This document shows, one piece after another, positions 1 through 7,882 of a stretch of 34,375 bases of DNA. The notes below the pieces were generated by a model. It was not told the origin of the DNA. It worked only from the letters and a program-made list of their open reading frames with translations, and made no database searches. Positions within the stretch are counted from its first letter, which is position 1; each line of letters starts with the position of its first letter. The DNA is from TMED8 sp038125725 (GTDB lineage: Bacteria > Pseudomonadota > Alphaproteobacteria > Rhodospirillales > Casp-alpha2): contig JAYPEK010000040.1 of assembly GCA_038125725.1 (NCBI GenBank), positions 1 through 34,375 of the forward strand. Direction: 5' to 3'. A program made the translations under genes and the position numbers.

Positions 1-1053
<1,053 letters not shown>

Positions 1054-1147
1054 GGTGATCCTCCCTGATCCGGGTCGTTTCGGCGGAAATTCGCGTTTCC
1101 CGACCTTAACCAGATCGGTTCGGGCTCTGCAACCCATCGTTTGTTCC

Positions 1148-1177
1148 TTGCACTCTTGCCTGTGTTTTGGGGATACT
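1148..1177 (+). promoter_or_regulatory. Candidate sigma-70 promoter for the HlyD-like gene
   Basis: TTGCAC at 1148-1153 and GATACT at 1172-1177 are separated by 18 nt, each matching 4 of 6 consensus bases. The implied transcript start, about 1184, lies before the ATG at 1212 but after the alternative TTG at 1167. This supports the ATG start. The match is weak and rests on pattern only. Confidence 0.3.
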
Positions 1178-1211
1178 TGCAACGGGACACGACAACTCGC
1201 GAAAGCCGTTC

Positions 1212-2378
1212 ATGCCCGCCGACGAGGACGACCACCAAAGCCCCCGCAACGACGACCAGCTCTATGAATGGCCGCGGCCCGGCGATGCTGGGGAGGTGTC
1301 ACCGCGGCAACCACGCCGGCGCTGGCCGCTTTACCTACTGCTGGCCGTGGTTGCCGTTGCCGGTGCCGCCGTCGCCGTTTCGGTGCGGGTGAAGGTCGAT
1401 ACCCTGGCATTTGCCCGCGGCCAAGTGCAGACCGCCACCCCCGGCGAGAGCCTGCGCACGGAAGCCGGCGGCGTGGTGCGGTCCATTTCCGCTTCGAACG
1501 GCGATAGGGTCAGCGAGGGCCAGGTGCTGGTGACCTTCGAGGCGCCGCCCGGCCCGGAGCCCGCCGCCAGCGATGACGGCCGCGAGGCGGCGCTGGCCGT
1601 CCGCGCCGCGGGGCTCCGCGCCTTGATCGACGGAAGCGATCCCGATTACGGCGATCTGGCCGAGCACCATCCCGATCTGGTGCGCGACAACCGCCGCCTG
1701 GTGGAGGCGGCACGTGCCAGCCAGGCGGGCCAGGCCGCCAGCCTGGAAGCCCGCGCCGAACAGCAGGCCAAGTCGGTCGCGCTCTATGCGAAACAGATCG
1801 AGACCCTGGAGGAGGAACGGAAAAGCCTGACCGAAGCCCTGACCCAGCGACGGCGCCTGTTCAAACAGGGGCGCGGGTCGCGCGCCGACGTCACCAAGGC
1901 GCAATTGGAACTAACCAAGACCGAAGCCGCCATCGCCGAAGCCGCCAATGCCCGCGACCGCGCCGAACTGGCCGCCCAGGAGGCGCGGAACCGCATCCAG
2001 GAGGCCAGGGCCGCCGAGGCCGCCGGCCACCTGGAGGACCTGAAGGCCGTCGATGCGCAACTGGCGGGATTGCGCGCGCCGGTGGCGGCGATGGCGCCGA
2101 AGGCGCCGCCTTCGGTGTTGGCGCCCAAGGCCGGCGTGGTGCGCGAGCTCAGGGTGTTCGCGCCGGGCGATGTGCTGGCCGCCGGTGCCACGGTGCTGAC
2201 GTTGGAGCCCGCCGGCGCGGCGCTGGTGGTGCGCGCGCGTTTCCGCACCTCCGACGCGCCCAGCCTCGCGGCGGGTCAGGCGGCGCGGGTGTCGCTGATC
2301 GGTCCCGGCCGCCGGCCGGAAGGGCTGATGGTGGCGACGCTGGAAAGCCTGGCGCCGGAAATAGGGGAAAGGGATTGA
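1212..2378 (+). CDS. HlyD-family membrane fusion protein, N-terminal part (broken at assembly gap)
   Basis: Periplasmic adaptor of a type I secretion system or RND/ABC efflux pump. From the ATG at 1212 the protein has a charged cytoplasmic segment (residues 1-38), one membrane anchor (about 39-58, YLLLAVVAVAGAAVAVSV), a lipoyl-like half-motif (GGVVRSISASNGDRVSEGQ), a long Glu/Ala/Arg-rich coiled-coil hairpin (about 120-290) and the second lipoyl half (VLAPKAGVVRELRVFAPGD). The frame ends in TGA at 2376-2378, only 39 nt before a run of N. The missing C-terminal barrel reappears after the gap in another frame. I therefore read this as one gene cut by a poor contig end, not a natural stop. A longer TTG start at 1167 is possible, but its extra 15 residues look non-family. 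No ABC or TolC partner is visible in the window. Confidence 0.8.
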   Translation: MPADEDDHQSPRNDDQLYEWPRPGDAGEVSPRQPRRRWPLYLLLAVVAVAGAAVAVSVRVKVDTLAFARGQVQTATPGESLRTEAGGVVRSISASNGDRVSEGQVLVTFEAPPGPEPAASDDGREAALAVRAAGLRALIDGSDPDYGDLAEHHPDLVRDNRRLVEAARASQAGQAASLEARAEQQAKSVALYAKQIETLEEERKSLTEALTQRRRLFKQGRGSRADVTKAQLELTKTEAAIAEAANARDRAELAAQEARNRIQEARAAEAAGHLEDLKAVDAQLAGLRAPVAAMAPKAPPSVLAPKAGVVRELRVFAPGDVLAAGATVLTLEPAGAALVVRARFRTSDAPSLAAGQAARVSLIGPGRRPEGLMVATLESLAPEIGERD

Positions 2379-2417
2379 CCCCTCCCCCGGAGAAGCGCAG
2401 CCTAAGGATTCGCGGGG

Positions 2418-2427
2418 NNNNNNNNNN
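2418..2427. other. Assembly gap (10 N)
   Basis: Ten N inside the HlyD-like gene mark a scaffold join whose true length is probably unknown. The roughly 50 bases to the left (from about 2361) no longer read as HlyD protein in the gene's frame. That left edge may hold sequencing errors or a collapsed repeat. Confidence 0.97.
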
Positions 2428-2640
2428 GAAATGCGGCTCGACAGCCGCGGCCGGGTCTACCTGGCCGGCACCGTTACCTTCGATACCCGTACCATCGACA
2501 TCGGTGGCCAGCCGCGCGATCTGGTGCCGGGAATGGCGGTGAGGGTGCAGGTCGTGACCGGCGAGCAAAGTCTGTTCCGCTCGCTATTGGACCGCTGGCA
2601 GCGGCGGGTCGAGCGCTGGAAGGCGCGGATCAAGAGCTGA
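2428..2640 (+). CDS. HlyD-family membrane fusion protein, C-terminal part
   Basis: The 71 codons after the gap (open from GAA at 2428, stop at 2638-2640) encode the end of an HlyD-type adaptor. The segment RVYLAGTVTFDTRTIDI, then LVPGMAVRVQVVTGEQS, is the classic barrel end, where a P-G-M-x-V-x-V stretch precedes a basic C-terminal tail (RSLLDRWQRRVERWK). It follows the interrupted N-terminal part directly, so both are almost certainly one gene. The ATG at 2431 is an internal methionine and not a start. The gene ends 3 nt before the convergent hydantoinase B gene. Confidence 0.75.
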   Translation, partial: EMRLDSRGRVYLAGTVTFDTRTIDIGGQPRDLVPGMAVRVQVVTGEQSLFRSLLDRWQRRVERWKARIKS

Positions 2641-2643
2641 CCG

Positions 2644-4386
2644 TCAGGCCCCGGCGCGCAGTTGCCGTGTGGCATCCTCATCAATGGCGAGGTCCGGCGC
2701 CGTCAGCGCAACGCCGAACATTTCGCGTGCTTGCTCGGCGCTGTAGCGCCCGAGGCGCACGTCCTCGGCCACCAGGGCGGGATCGCGCCGCATGGGATCT
2801 CCGTAGCCGCCACCGCCCGGCGTCTTCACGTGCACGCGGTCGCCGGCCGTGAGCGGAATATCCTGTTCCTTGGAAAGATGCTCGGGCGTGTAGGAGCGCT
2901 CGCCCTGCCAGACCGTGACCTCGTTCGGCGCGCCGTCGGCACCGCCCATCACCCCTTGCGGGCCGTAGCGGCCGTGGTCCATGACGAAGCTGGCGCGCGC
3001 TTGGCCGCGCCGGAGCCTGACTTCGTATTCGAGGCCGAAGCCGCCGCGCTGTTCGCCGGCGCCGCCGGAGCCCTCGCGCAACTGGTAGCGCTCGTAGAGC
3101 ACCGGGAAGGCCTGTTCCATGATCTCGACCGGCGGCGCCTTGGAGATGCCGATGGTCGAGCAGCCGTTGGAAAGCCCGTCATGGTCGGCGTTGCCGCCGT
3201 AGCCGCCGCCGGAAATCTGGTACATGACGTAGTCGCGCCCGCGTTCGGGGTCCGATCCCCCCAGCGCGAAGTTGCCGCTGGTGCCGGCGGGGGCGGCGGT
3301 GACCCGGTCGGGAAGCGCGCTCGCCAGCGCGGCGAAAACGGCTTCCGCGATCCGCTGCGACACTTCCGCCGCGCAGCCCGACACCGGGCGCGGGTAGTGC
3401 GCATCCAGGAAGGTGCCTTCCGGGCGGATGATGTTCAAAGGCTCGAAGGCGCCGGCGCTGATCGGGATTTCAGGAAAAATGTGGCGCATGGCGAGGTAGA
3501 CCGAGCTCAAGGTCGTCGCCAGCACCGAGTTCATCGGCCCGACGCAGGGCGGGCTGGAGCCGGCGAAGTCGAATGTCAGCTCATCCACTTCTTTCGTAAT
3601 GGCGAGGCGGATTTCCAAGGGTTCGTTGACGACGCCGTCGCTGTCCACATAGGCGACACCCTGATAGACGCCGTCCGGGATGGCGCGGATATGGGCACGC
3701 ATCTGCTGTGCTGCGCGGACGCGAAGCTCCTCAATCGCTTCGCGGACGGTGTCGTCGCCGTAACGGTCGAGGAGCGCGTTCAACTGTGTCTCGCCGACCA
3801 TCAAGGCCGCGTACTGCGCCTTCACGTCGCCGATGCGCTGCTCGGCGACGCGGATATTGGAACAGATGATCGAATAGATTTCCTCGTCCAGCACGCCTTC
3901 CTTGAACAATCGCACCGGCGGCAGGCGAAGCCCTTCCTGCTCGACGGCGGTGGCCGACGCCGAAAAGCCGCCCGGCACCGAGCCGCCGGTGTCGGGCCAG
4001 TGGCCGGTGTTGGAGAGCCAGCAGAAAATCTCGCCGTTTCGGTAGAAGGGCCGGGCGAAGCGCACGTCCATCAGGTGCGTGCCGCCCAGATAGGGGTCGT
4101 TGACGATATAGACATCGCCCGGTTTCGGCGCCTGGGCGCGGCCTTCGGCGATCATCTCGATCAGCGTGCGGGTGGAGGACTGCATGGTGCCGACGAACAC
4201 CGGCAGGCCTTGCGAGCCCTGCGCGATCAAGGCGCCGTCCCCTGCGGCATAGATGCCGTCGGAGCGGTCGTTGGCCTCGGCGATGACGGGCGAAAAGGCG
4301 GCGCGCGAAAAGCTCAGGTCCATCTCGTCGCAGACCTGCTGCAGGCCGGCCTGGATCACGCTCAGCGTAATGGCGTCGATGCTCAT
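2644..4386 (-). CDS. Hydantoinase B / oxoprolinase-type subunit
   Basis: This 580-residue protein is the B subunit of the N-methylhydantoinase / 5-oxoprolinase / acetone-acetophenone carboxylase superfamily. Members work with the A subunit in ATP-dependent opening of cyclic amides or carboxylation of ketones, in the cytoplasm. Family marks include an N-terminal DAITLSVIQAGLQQVCDEM, the stretch GDVYIVNDPYLGGTHLMD, SNTGHWPDTGG, and a C-terminal glycine-rich TPGGGGYGDP near residue 530. The length is typical. The ATG at 4386 overlaps the stop of the A subunit by four bases, so the two are translationally coupled. In this setting, next to ring hydroxylase and ring reductase genes, cleavage of a lactam or imide ring is more likely than a hydantoin salvage role. 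The exact substrate cannot be read from sequence. Confidence 0.9.
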   Translation of the reverse strand: MSIDAITLSVIQAGLQQVCDEMDLSFSRAAFSPVIAEANDRSDGIYAAGDGALIAQGSQGLPVFVGTMQSSTRTLIEMIAEGRAQAPKPGDVYIVNDPYLGGTHLMDVRFARPFYRNGEIFCWLSNTGHWPDTGGSVPGGFSASATAVEQEGLRLPPVRLFKEGVLDEEIYSIICSNIRVAEQRIGDVKAQYAALMVGETQLNALLDRYGDDTVREAIEELRVRAAQQMRAHIRAIPDGVYQGVAYVDSDGVVNEPLEIRLAITKEVDELTFDFAGSSPPCVGPMNSVLATTLSSVYLAMRHIFPEIPISAGAFEPLNIIRPEGTFLDAHYPRPVSGCAAEVSQRIAEAVFAALASALPDRVTAAPAGTSGNFALGGSDPERGRDYVMYQISGGGYGGNADHDGLSNGCSTIGISKAPPVEIMEQAFPVLYERYQLREGSGGAGEQRGGFGLEYEVRLRRGQARASFVMDHGRYGPQGVMGGADGAPNEVTVWQGERSYTPEHLSKEQDIPLTAGDRVHVKTPGGGGYGDPMRRDPALVAEDVRLGRYSAEQAREMFGVALTAPDLAIDEDATRQLRAGA

Positions 4387-6455
4387 GCGGCGTCTCCGAT
4401 GCTGACGATGATGTTGCCGTCGGCGTCGGAACGCGCCGTGTTGCCGGGCTCGATCACCGTGGTGCAGTCCATCTGTTCGACGATGGCGGGGCCTTCCAAA
4501 TAGAGCTCGGCCGGCAGATGGTCGCGCCAGTAGACTGGCGTATCCACCCAGCCGCCATCGAAATAGACCCGGCGGCGGCCGGTCTCGGCTTCGGCCAAAG
4601 TCGCCTTGCGGCCGGCCGGATCGATCAAGGTTGAAAGGTCGAGCGCCGAGCGCGAGCCGATGACCGAGGTGTTGACGTTCACCAGGTTGGCGTTGATCTG
4701 CGACAGTTCCACCTGGAAGCGCTTGAAGTAGGCGGCCTCGAACAGTTCGCGCAGTTGCTCGCGGCTCGGGTCGGCGGTCTCCAGCGGCACGCGCAGCAAG
4801 TGTGTCTGGCCGACGAACTGCATGTCGACGCTGAACAGCCGCTTGATGCCGAGGATCTCCACCTTTTCCTTGCCGATCAGCCGTTCGCCCTCGGCCGCTT
4901 GCGCGGCGAAGGCGGCGTGCACGTCGTCCATGTCGACGCTGTTCAAGGGCCGGTTGATGGTGTTGACGAAATCGTGGCGCAGATCGGCGACGACGCAGCC
5001 CAAGGCATTGGTGATGCCGGGGCGGCTCGGCACGATGACTTTCGGCACGCCCAACTCGCGCGCCAACGCGGTGGCGTGCAAGGGCCCGGCGCCGCCAAAG
5101 GCAAACAGCGCGAAGTCGCGCGGATCGGCGCCCAGCGACAGCGACACCATGCGGATGGCGCCGGCCATCTTGGTGTTGGCGACGCGGATCACCGCCTCCG
5201 CCGCGCCGGTGGCGTCGAGGCCCAGCGGTTGGCCCAGGTCGTGCTGGAAGATCGCTTCGATATCGGCGACGGAGACGCCGCCCTTCACGGAATTGAGCTT
5301 GTCGGTATTGAGCCGGCCCAGCAGCAGGTTGGCGTCGGAGATCGTTGGCTTGGTACCGCCGCGCCCATAGCAGATCGGCCCCGGATCGGCACCGGCGCTT
5401 TCCGGGCCGACCTCCAGCAGATTGCCGGCATTGACCCGCGCGATGGAGCCGCCGCCCGCACCCACCGTGCGCACGTCCACCATGGGGACGTGGATCGGCA
5501 TGGCGTACTCGACCTCGATCTCGTTGGAGACGGCGGGCTCGGCACCCCGGATCAGGGCGACATCGGTCGACGTCCCGCCCATGTCATAGGTGAGCAGGTT
5601 CTCCGTGCCGGCGCGGCGGCCGGTGTAGGCGGCGGCCATGACCCCCGACGCCGGGCCGGACATGACCGTCTTGGCCGCTTCGCGCGCCACCAGGGCGGAC
5701 GAGACCATGCCGCCGTTGCCGTTCATGATCAGCACCTCGCCGCCGTAGCCCTGGCCCTTCAGTTCATCCACCAACCGGCGGATGTAGCGTTCCAGCAAGG
5801 GCTGCACCGAGGCGTTGACGGCGGCGGTGACGCCGCGCTCGAACTCGCGGCTTTCGGACAAGAGCGAATGGCCCATGGTGATGTAGTCGTTCGGCCAGAC
5901 CGATCGGACGATATCGGCGGCGTGTTGTTCGTGCGCCGGATTGGCGTAGGCGTGCAGGAAGTGGATGACGACCGATTCACACCCCATCGCCAGCAGCCGT
6001 TCGGCGGCCTCTTTGACCCCGGCGGCGTCCAGCGGTTTCACCACCTCGCCCGCCGCGTCCATGCGTTCTTCGACCTCGAGCCGCAGATCGCGCGGGATGA
6101 TCGGGCGGAAGGTGCCGGTCATGCCGTAGGCCTGTGGCCGGGTGCGGCGGCCGAGTTCCAGGATATCGCGAAAGCCCTTGGTGGTGATCAGGCCGGTGCG
6201 CGAGAGCTTGCGTTCCAGGACGGCGTTGGTGGTGGTCGTGGTGCCGTGGATGATGAGGTCGATCTCCGGCACTGGCACCTCGGCCTCCTTGAGCGCCGAC
6301 AGCACGCCGAAGGCCTGGTTGTCGAGCGTGCTCGGCACCTTGGCGAGGCGCACTTCGGCGCTCGACTGGTCGAGCATGATCAGATCGGTAAAAGTGCCGC
6401 CGACATCGACGCCGACGACCTGGCCTGCCGGCTTGGGATCGGTGCCGCCGCTCAT
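4383..6455 (-). CDS. Hydantoinase A / oxoprolinase-type ATP-binding subunit
   Basis: This 690-residue A subunit is expected to bind ATP and activate a cyclic amide or ketone substrate together with the B subunit. The N-terminal actin-like phosphate motif VGVDVGGTFTDLIM lies at about residues 13-26, followed by HGTTTTTNAVLERK. A second nucleotide motif, MGGTSTDVALI, lies near residue 290, and FGGAGPLHA lies further along. All are hallmarks of hydantoinase/oxoprolinase A. Length and domain order are normal. The start ATG at 6455 overlaps the stop of the MarR gene by four bases and the stop overlaps the B subunit by four. The order is therefore marR-hyuA-hyuB in one message. Acetophenone carboxylase-like activity is an alternative, but the extra subunits of that system are not seen here. 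Confidence 0.9.
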   Translation of the reverse strand: MSGGTDPKPAGQVVGVDVGGTFTDLIMLDQSSAEVRLAKVPSTLDNQAFGVLSALKEAEVPVPEIDLIIHGTTTTTNAVLERKLSRTGLITTKGFRDILELGRRTRPQAYGMTGTFRPIIPRDLRLEVEERMDAAGEVVKPLDAAGVKEAAERLLAMGCESVVIHFLHAYANPAHEQHAADIVRSVWPNDYITMGHSLLSESREFERGVTAAVNASVQPLLERYIRRLVDELKGQGYGGEVLIMNGNGGMVSSALVAREAAKTVMSGPASGVMAAAYTGRRAGTENLLTYDMGGTSTDVALIRGAEPAVSNEIEVEYAMPIHVPMVDVRTVGAGGGSIARVNAGNLLEVGPESAGADPGPICYGRGGTKPTISDANLLLGRLNTDKLNSVKGGVSVADIEAIFQHDLGQPLGLDATGAAEAVIRVANTKMAGAIRMVSLSLGADPRDFALFAFGGAGPLHATALARELGVPKVIVPSRPGITNALGCVVADLRHDFVNTINRPLNSVDMDDVHAAFAAQAAEGERLIGKEKVEILGIKRLFSVDMQFVGQTHLLRVPLETADPSREQLRELFEAAYFKRFQVELSQINANLVNVNTSVIGSRSALDLSTLIDPAGRKATLAEAETGRRRVYFDGGWVDTPVYWRDHLPAELYLEGPAIVEQMDCTTVIEPGNTARSDADGNIIVSIGDAA

Positions 6456-6904
6456 GTCAGTTTTTCCAGGAGGTTCAACAGAGTTCCGTGCTCGCGCGCA
6501 TCCAGCGGTGCCAGGGTTTCCTCGGTGATCGCCTTGGCATCATCGACGTAGCCCTTGAAGGCGCGCTGCCCGTTGTCAGAGAGCTGCACCACGATGCGGC
6601 GCTGGTCGCTGGGGTCGGGTTCGGTTGTCACCAGGCCGCGTTTTTTCAGCCGGTCGATGACGCCCTTGATGGTTGCCGCGTCCATGGCGGTCTCGCGGCC
6701 CAACTGGTTCTGCGACTGCGCGCCGAGTGCGTTCAACATGGCCAGCGCCGCGAACTGCGGCGGCGTCAGGTCGGGGATATGGTCGGAAAAGATCGCCAGA
6801 TGCCGTTGCGTGGCGCGGCGCAGCAGGAAACCCACCTGCTGGGCCAATTGGTAATCAGCATCGCCGCCGGCGGCGACCATCGGCTTCGTTTTCGGCTGGG
6901 ACAT
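6452..6904 (-). CDS. MarR-family transcriptional regulator
   Basis: A winged-helix regulator of 150 residues. Members bind short palindromes as dimers and release DNA on binding small, often aromatic, acids. The recognition helix region reads MDAATIKGVIDRLKKRG. It is followed by the wing EPDPSDQRRIVVQLSDNG with the conserved D-x-R. I chose the ATG at 6904, preceded by GAGGG. The much longer upstream frame is an antisense shadow of the flavoprotein gene. It is the first gene of the operon with hyuA and hyuB (ATGA overlap) and is divergent from the molybdenum hydroxylase operon. A perfect palindrome in the shared promoter region (7001-7010) is its likely operator. It may respond to the pathway substrate or first intermediate; that is inference. 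Confidence 0.92.
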   Translation of the reverse strand: MSQPKTKPMVAAGGDADYQLAQQVGFLLRRATQRHLAIFSDHIPDLTPPQFAALAMLNALGAQSQNQLGRETAMDAATIKGVIDRLKKRGLVTTEPDPSDQRRIVVQLSDNGQRAFKGYVDDAKAITEETLAPLDAREHGTLLNLLEKLT

Positions 6905-6967
6905 GGACCCTCGGCGCGAACGGTTTCTGACCAGGCTCGGGCCAGGCTCTGGCCAAGCTCTGGAATG

Positions 6968-6996
6968 TTGACAGCAATTTGGCGATAGATCAAAAT
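6968..6996 (+). promoter_or_regulatory. Candidate sigma-70 promoter of the molybdenum hydroxylase operon
   Basis: A perfect -35 box TTGACA (6968-6973) and a CAAAAT -10 box (6991-6996, 4 of 6) are spaced by exactly 17 nt. The predicted transcript start is near 7003, inside the palindrome at 7000-7011. The geometry suits repression by a protein bound at the start site. Confidence 0.5.
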
Positions 6997-6999
6997 TTA

Positions 7000-7011
7000 T
7001 TTGTATACAAA
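7000..7011. promoter_or_regulatory. Palindromic operator, probable MarR site
   Basis: TTTGTATACAAA is a perfect 12-bp palindrome in the intergenic region between marR and the FAD-subunit gene. Flanking ATTT and AAAT extend it imperfectly to both sides. It overlaps the predicted start of the rightward transcript. A near copy (TTGTATACCAA) lies at 18275-18285 between livK and ubiD. MarR proteins commonly bind palindromes of this kind, and the marR gene starts about 100 nt away. A GntR-type site is an alternative, but no gntR gene is in the window. Confidence 0.55.
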
Positions 7012-7030
7012 CGAAATCAAGAAAACCTGT

Positions 7031-7882
7031 ATGGGGAGCGGCGCCAGCGTGACCTACTTCCGGCCCACGGAACTGACCGACGCCATCGATTGGCTGGCCG
7101 ACAATGAGGCCCGTGTCGCGGCGGGCTGCACCGACCTGTTTGCCGCGGAAACGGGGCCGTCGCTGAAAGGCCCGGTGCTCGACGTGACCGCCGTCACGGC
7201 CATGCGCAAGATCGAGCGCCTTGCCGATCATTGGCGCATCGGCGCCGCCGCCACTTGGACCGACGTGCTGCGTGCCGATCTGCCGGTGGCCTTCGACGGG
7301 CTCAAGTTGGCGGCCAGGGAAGTGGGCTCGGTGCAGATCCAGAACGCCGGCACCGTCGGCGGCAATCTCTGCAATGCGTCGCCCGCCGCCGACGGCGTGC
7401 CGCCGTTGTTGACCCTCGATGCCTCTGTCGAAATCGCCTCCAAGTCCGGCGTGCGGACGCTCTTGTTGCAGGATTTCATCACCGGCCCGCGCCAAACCGC
7501 GCTCGCGCCCGGCGAACTCCTCACCGCCGTGTTGGTGCCGGAAGCAGCCGGCGCGGGGCGCGCGAACTTCGTCAAACTGGGTGCGCGCAAGTACCTGGTG
7601 ATCTCCATCGCCATGGTCGCGGTTCGGCTGGTCGAATTGGAAGGTCATGTGGCCAAGGCCGCCGTCGCCGTCGGTGCCTGTAGCGCCGTCGCCCAAAGGC
7701 TGCCGGCGGTGGAGAAGGCGCTGCAAGGCGAACCGATGGTCGCCGGCGTTAGCGTCCCGGTCACCGATGCCATGATTGCCGACGCGCTGGCGCCGATCAC
7801 CGATATCCGTGCCGATGCCGAGTACCGCGCTGACGCCGCCTGCGAGTTGGTGCGGCGCACGCTGGAAGGGGCGGTGACATGA
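7031..7882 (+). CDS. FAD-binding subunit of a xanthine dehydrogenase-family molybdenum hydroxylase
   Basis: This 283-residue flavoprotein subunit (CoxM/XdhB type) passes electrons from the Fe-S clusters to an acceptor. The FAD motif ARVAAGCTDLFA lies near residue 35. The family signature VQIQNAGTVGGNLCNASPAAD, in the middle of the protein, holds the usual GGN loop. A C-terminal CO-dehydrogenase flavoprotein domain follows (KLGARKYLVISIAMVAVRL). The start is uncertain. The ATG at 7031 has no clear ribosome site. The GTG at 7049 has GGGGAG about 10 nt upstream and begins VTYFRP, which resembles the usual family N-terminus, so it may be the true start. The stop overlaps the next gene by four bases (ATGA), indicating coupled translation with the catalytic subunit. 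It leads the operon controlled from the palindromic region. Confidence 0.9.
   Translation: MGSGASVTYFRPTELTDAIDWLADNEARVAAGCTDLFAAETGPSLKGPVLDVTAVTAMRKIERLADHWRIGAAATWTDVLRADLPVAFDGLKLAAREVGSVQIQNAGTVGGNLCNASPAADGVPPLLTLDASVEIASKSGVRTLLLQDFITGPRQTALAPGELLTAVLVPEAAGAGRANFVKLGARKYLVISIAMVAVRLVELEGHVAKAAVAVGACSAVAQRLPAVEKALQGEPMVAGVSVPVTDAMIADALAPITDIRADAEYRADAACELVRRTLEGAVT

Noticed and set aside
2662..4503. Long rightward open frame (613 codons) opposite hydantoinase B
   Set aside because: It is antisense to a clear family protein, has His/Arg/Gly-rich composition with no recognisable domain, and is expected from high-GC codon use.
4755..6551. Long rightward open frame opposite hydantoinase A
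   Set aside because: Antisense shadow; the leftward frame has the ATP-binding motifs and ATGA joints.
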